A stretch of DNA of 9,226 nt from JAPOKJ01 sp043767985 (lineage in GTDB: Bacteria; Pseudomonadota; Gammaproteobacteria; Burkholderiales; Burkholderiaceae_E). The stretch spans positions 1 to 9,226 of the forward strand of contig JAYVKZ010000353.1 of assembly GCA_043767985.1 (NCBI GenBank), written 5' to 3'. Below, in pieces: positions 6,611-9,226 of the stretch. Within the stretch, counting starts at the first letter, position 1. The number at the start of each line of letters is the position of its first letter. The notes below the pieces were generated by a model that made no database searches, was not told where the DNA came from, and saw only the letters and a program-made list of their open reading frames with translations. The translations under genes were made by a program, and so were the position numbers.

Positions 6611-6625
6611 GGAGAGTCCCTCTCC
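6611..6625 (+). repeat. Hairpin in the presumed katG leader
   Basis: GGAGAG-TCC-CTCTCC forms a perfect 6-bp stem with a 3-base loop, ending 29 bases before the katG ATG. It lies outside the Shine-Dalgarno sequence (AAGGA, 6643-6647). It could stabilise the leader mRNA or be a protein-binding dyad. Confidence 0.4.
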
Positions 6626-6654
6626 AAGTCAGACTTCTACACAAGGAATGAAGC

Positions 6655-8868
6655 ATGTCAACCGATATGAAATGCCCGTTTGCAGGAGCCGTCCTCAAAG
6701 CCACGGTCGCTGGTGCTCGAACGAACGCAGACTGGTGGCCGAATCAACTCAACCTGAACCTGTTGCAGCAGCATTCAGAACGTTCAAATCCCATGGGCGA
6801 GGCGTTCAATTACGCCGAGGAGTTCAACAGTCTCGATCTGCACGCCGTAGTCAACGACCTCCACAGCTTGATGACGGATTCGCAGGACTGGTGGCCTGCT
6901 GATTACGGCCATTACGGACCGTTTTTCGTCCGCATGGCCTGGCACAGCGCGGGCACGTACCGTATTGCCGACGGTCGTGGTGGTGCGGGTTTCGGCACCC
7001 AACGGTTTGCACCGCTTAATAGCTGGCCCGACAACGTGAACCTCGACAAAGCGCGCCGCTTGCTGTGGCCCATCAAGCAGAAGTACGGCCGCAAAATCTC
7101 CTGGGCTGACCTGATTGTTCTCACTGGCAATGTCGCCATGGAGTCCATGGGTTTCAAGACCTTCGGTTTTGCTGGCGGACGTGAAGACGTGTGGGAGCCT
7201 GGCGAGGACATTTACTGGGGGCCAGAGGACACTTGGCTCGGCAACACGCGCTACACCGGCGAGCGCGAACTTGAGCAACCGCTCGGTGCCGTTCAGATGG
7301 GTCTGATCTACGTCAACCCGCAGGGCCCGGACGGCGTGCCAGACGCACTGGGTTCGGCGCGGGATATTCGCGAGACCTTTGCCCGCATGGCGATGAATGA
7401 CTACGAAACTGTGGCACTGACTGCCGGTGGACATACGTTTGGAAAATCCCACGGCGCGGCCTCTGAAGACCACAAAGGTCCTGATCCGGAGAGTGCCGAC
7501 TTCACCGAGCAGGGCTTCGGCTGGACCAGCAACTTTGAAAGCGCAAAGGGCGTGCACACTATCTCCAGCGGCATCGAGGGTGCGTGGACGAACAACCCGA
7601 TCCAATGGGATATGGGTTATCTCGACAATCTGCTTGGCTACGAATGGACGCTGACGAAGAGCCCCGCTGGCGCGCACCAGTGGACGCCGAAAGATGCCGC
7701 TGCAGCGGCAACCGTGCCGGATGCCCATGACCCAAGTAAGCGCCATGCTCCCATGATGACCACGGCCGACATGGCAATGCGTGTGGACCCAATCTATGAA
7801 AAGATTGCCCGGCACTTCCACCAGAACCCGCAAGAGTTTGCCGACGCCTATGCCAAAGCCTGGTACAAGCTGACGCACCGCGACATGGGGCCGATTGCGC
7901 GCTATCTTGGCCCGCTGGTTCCCAAGGGCCAACTGATCTGGCAAGACCCAGTTCCGTCCGTTGACCATGAGCTGGTGGGGCAACAGGATATCGTCGTACT
8001 GAAGGCAAAAGTGCTTGCATCCGGACTTTCCATCTCCCAACTGGTCTCAACAGCGTGGGCATCGGCGGCAACCTTCCGGGGCAGTGACAAGCGCGGCGGG
8101 GCAAATGGAGCGCGCATTCGCTTGGCCCCGCAAAAAGACTGGGAAGCGAACCAACCAGCCCAACTAGCGAAGGTGCTGCAGGCGCTGGAGGGCATCCAGA
8201 AGGAATTCAACGCTGCGCAATCGGACAACAAGAAGGTATCGCTGGCTGACTTGATCGTCCTAGGCGGTTGTGCAGCGGTCGAGGCGGCGGCGAAAAAGGC
8301 CGGGACGGATGTGACAGTGCCGTTCACGGCGGGCCGTACCGATGCCTCGCAAGAGCAAACCGATCTGCACTCGTTCGCCGTGCTGGAGCCATCGGCCGAC
8401 GGCTTCCGCAACTTCATCAAGACGGGCCACTCCAGACCCGCCGCCGAGCTGCTGATTGACCGAGCGAACTTGATGACGCTCACGGCCCCCGAGATGACGG
8501 TTTTGATCGGCGGAATGCGCGCCCTGAATGCCAACGTCGGGCAGGCCCAACACGGTGTTTTTACCCAGCGGCCTGAAACGCTAAGCAATGACTTCTTTGT
8601 GAACTTGCTGGACATGGGTACAAAGTGGGAGAAGTCAACGACAGCCGAAGGCGTGCTGGAGGGGCGGGATCGAAAATCGGATGACAAAGCGGGCGAAGTC
8701 AAGTGGACGGCCACCGTCGTTGACCTCGTTTTTGGCTCTAACTCCCAGCTTAGGGCCATTGCAGAAGTCTATGCCTGCAGCGATGCGCAGCCCTCCTTTG
8801 TGCATGACTTTGTCGCGGCGTGGAATAAAGTGATGAACCTGGACCGATTCGACGTGGCACGATCTTGA
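6655..8868 (+). CDS. katG: Bifunctional catalase-peroxidase KatG
   Basis: A 737-residue haem enzyme that breaks down hydrogen peroxide by catalase and peroxidase reactions. The N-terminal active domain is complete. The distal side is R93, W96 and H97 in VRMAWHSAGTYR. The residues of the Met-Tyr-Trp crosslink needed for catalase activity are W96, Y219 (GLIYVNPQGP) and M245 (ARMAMND). The proximal haem ligand is H260 (TAGGHTFGKSHG). The second, non-haem peroxidase-like domain follows from about residue 420 (STAWASAATFRGSDKRGGANG, VLGGCAAVEAAAKKAG) and ends NKVMNLDRFDV, as in full-length family members. The start is supported by AAGGA seven bases before the ATG and by the usual KCPF N-terminus. 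There is no signal peptide, so it is cytoplasmic. It appears to be monocistronic. Control by a peroxide sensor is expected from the family, with candidate sites upstream. No oxyR is visible here. Confidence 0.97.
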   Translation: MSTDMKCPFAGAVLKATVAGARTNADWWPNQLNLNLLQQHSERSNPMGEAFNYAEEFNSLDLHAVVNDLHSLMTDSQDWWPADYGHYGPFFVRMAWHSAGTYRIADGRGGAGFGTQRFAPLNSWPDNVNLDKARRLLWPIKQKYGRKISWADLIVLTGNVAMESMGFKTFGFAGGREDVWEPGEDIYWGPEDTWLGNTRYTGERELEQPLGAVQMGLIYVNPQGPDGVPDALGSARDIRETFARMAMNDYETVALTAGGHTFGKSHGAASEDHKGPDPESADFTEQGFGWTSNFESAKGVHTISSGIEGAWTNNPIQWDMGYLDNLLGYEWTLTKSPAGAHQWTPKDAAAAATVPDAHDPSKRHAPMMTTADMAMRVDPIYEKIARHFHQNPQEFADAYAKAWYKLTHRDMGPIARYLGPLVPKGQLIWQDPVPSVDHELVGQQDIVVLKAKVLASGLSISQLVSTAWASAATFRGSDKRGGANGARIRLAPQKDWEANQPAQLAKVLQALEGIQKEFNAAQSDNKKVSLADLIVLGGCAAVEAAAKKAGTDVTVPFTAGRTDASQEQTDLHSFAVLEPSADGFRNFIKTGHSRPAAELLIDRANLMTLTAPEMTVLIGGMRALNANVGQAQHGVFTQRPETLSNDFFVNLLDMGTKWEKSTTAEGVLEGRDRKSDDKAGEVKWTATVVDLVFGSNSQLRAIAEVYACSDAQPSFVHDFVAAWNKVMNLDRFDVARS

Positions 8869-8971
8869 GCGACTCCGCAGCCGCACGCCAGAGCAGGCGC
8901 GCGGCGGCGTTGTCAATAAGTGGTTGTTGATCATTGAAAAACTGGAAAAGAATCTTTGAGCTGAACCCGCT

Positions 8972-9100
8972 GAAAAACCGCGTCGCTGCTCTAGCATCTC
9001 GGTGAGTCTGCACGAGGATGTCGATCACTTCGCCTCCCTGATCAACGGCCCGCCACAAATACTGATTGCGGCTGTCGATCTTAATGCTGGCGATGTACAA
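8972..9100 (-). pseudogene. IS6-family transposase fragment
   Basis: The minus strand from 9100 to 8972 reads IKIDSRNQYLWRAVDQGGEV then IDILVQTHRDARAATRFF. This is the start of the DDE catalytic domain of IS6-type transposases, where YLWRAVDQxGxxxDILVQ and RAAxRFF are highly characteristic. The usual continuation (RKLLKGL, then the TDKL block with the second Asp) is missing: similarity ends at the second F (8972) and unrelated sequence runs 100 bases to the katG stop. Further upstream (9101-9226) another frame, open to the window edge, begins CNFGLNFSRLN, faintly like the N-terminal WCxKFGxxF segment of the same family. That part is uncertain and out of frame by one base. No terminal inverted repeats were recognised. 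The remnant cannot transpose. Confidence 0.7.
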
Positions 9101-9226
9101 GCTTAAAAAACAAAGCGCTCCGATGATAGGGAAGATGCGTCCGGCGTGCTAAAAAGCGAGCAAAAAGGCGCTCGTGAACTGGAAAATCAGCGTTTAATCG
9201 CGAGAAATTCAACCCGAAATTGCACA

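Noticed and set aside
6784..8040. A long minus-strand open frame of 418 codons inside katG
   Set aside because: It is fully antisense to a complete, motif-perfect katG and its translation shows no recognisable family; it is a by-product of the GC-rich codon use of katG.
8750..8970. Continuation of the minus-strand transposase frame into the 3' end of katG
   Set aside because: Similarity to IS6 transposases ends at the RFF motif; the remaining codons are unrelated and overlap katG in antisense.

Overview
The window looks like chromosomal DNA of a betaproteobacterium, most likely of the order Burkholderiales. The basis is the mix of genes: a Bug/TctC-family periplasmic binding protein (a family strongly expanded in that order), a PilU-type twitching ATPase, a KatG of proteobacterial type and a moderate GC content. 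This assignment is inference from gene content; there is no rRNA or marker gene to confirm it.

Layout from left to right. (1) 88-747, minus strand: a two-gene toxin-antitoxin operon, ribbon-helix-helix antitoxin then PIN-domain (VapC-like) toxin, joined by a GTGA stop/start overlap. A recognisable promoter lies over a 13-bp tandem repeat that is a candidate autoregulatory operator. (2) 877-2121, minus: pilU, encoding the accessory retraction ATPase of type IV pili, here without pilT beside it. (3) 2122-2488: a 367-bp gap with no convincing gene. (4) 2489-4375, minus: a two-gene unit, a metallo-beta-lactamase-fold hydrolase followed after 45 bp by a secreted Bug/TctC solute-binding protein. 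(5) 4376-4596: a divergent intergenic region. (6) 4597-6171, plus: an acyl-CoA synthetase (AMP-forming). (7) 6172-6654: a decayed region. It holds a minus-strand remnant of an AhpD/carboxymuconolactone-decarboxylase-like gene, broken by a frameshift and a nonsense codon, then an AT-rich katG upstream region with palindromes. (8) 6655-8868, plus: katG, a full-length bifunctional catalase-peroxidase. (9) 8972-9226, minus: a fragment of an IS6-type transposase at the right edge.

How the genes may work together. The hydrolase, the Bug receptor and the divergent CoA ligase look like part of a small catabolic module: capture of an organic acid in the periplasm, CoA activation and hydrolysis of an intermediate. 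The substrate cannot be read from the sequence. katG handles hydrogen peroxide, and the dead AhpD-like gene once stood divergently from it across a shared intergenic region. The toxin-antitoxin pair, the transposase remnant and the decayed gene mark this as a region with some rearrangement. I see no CRISPR array, tRNA, rRNA or intact mobile element, and no clearly new multi-gene system. The most unusual items are the decayed peroxidase-like gene beside katG, the operator-like repeat of the toxin-antitoxin operon, and the unassigned transport/activation module.
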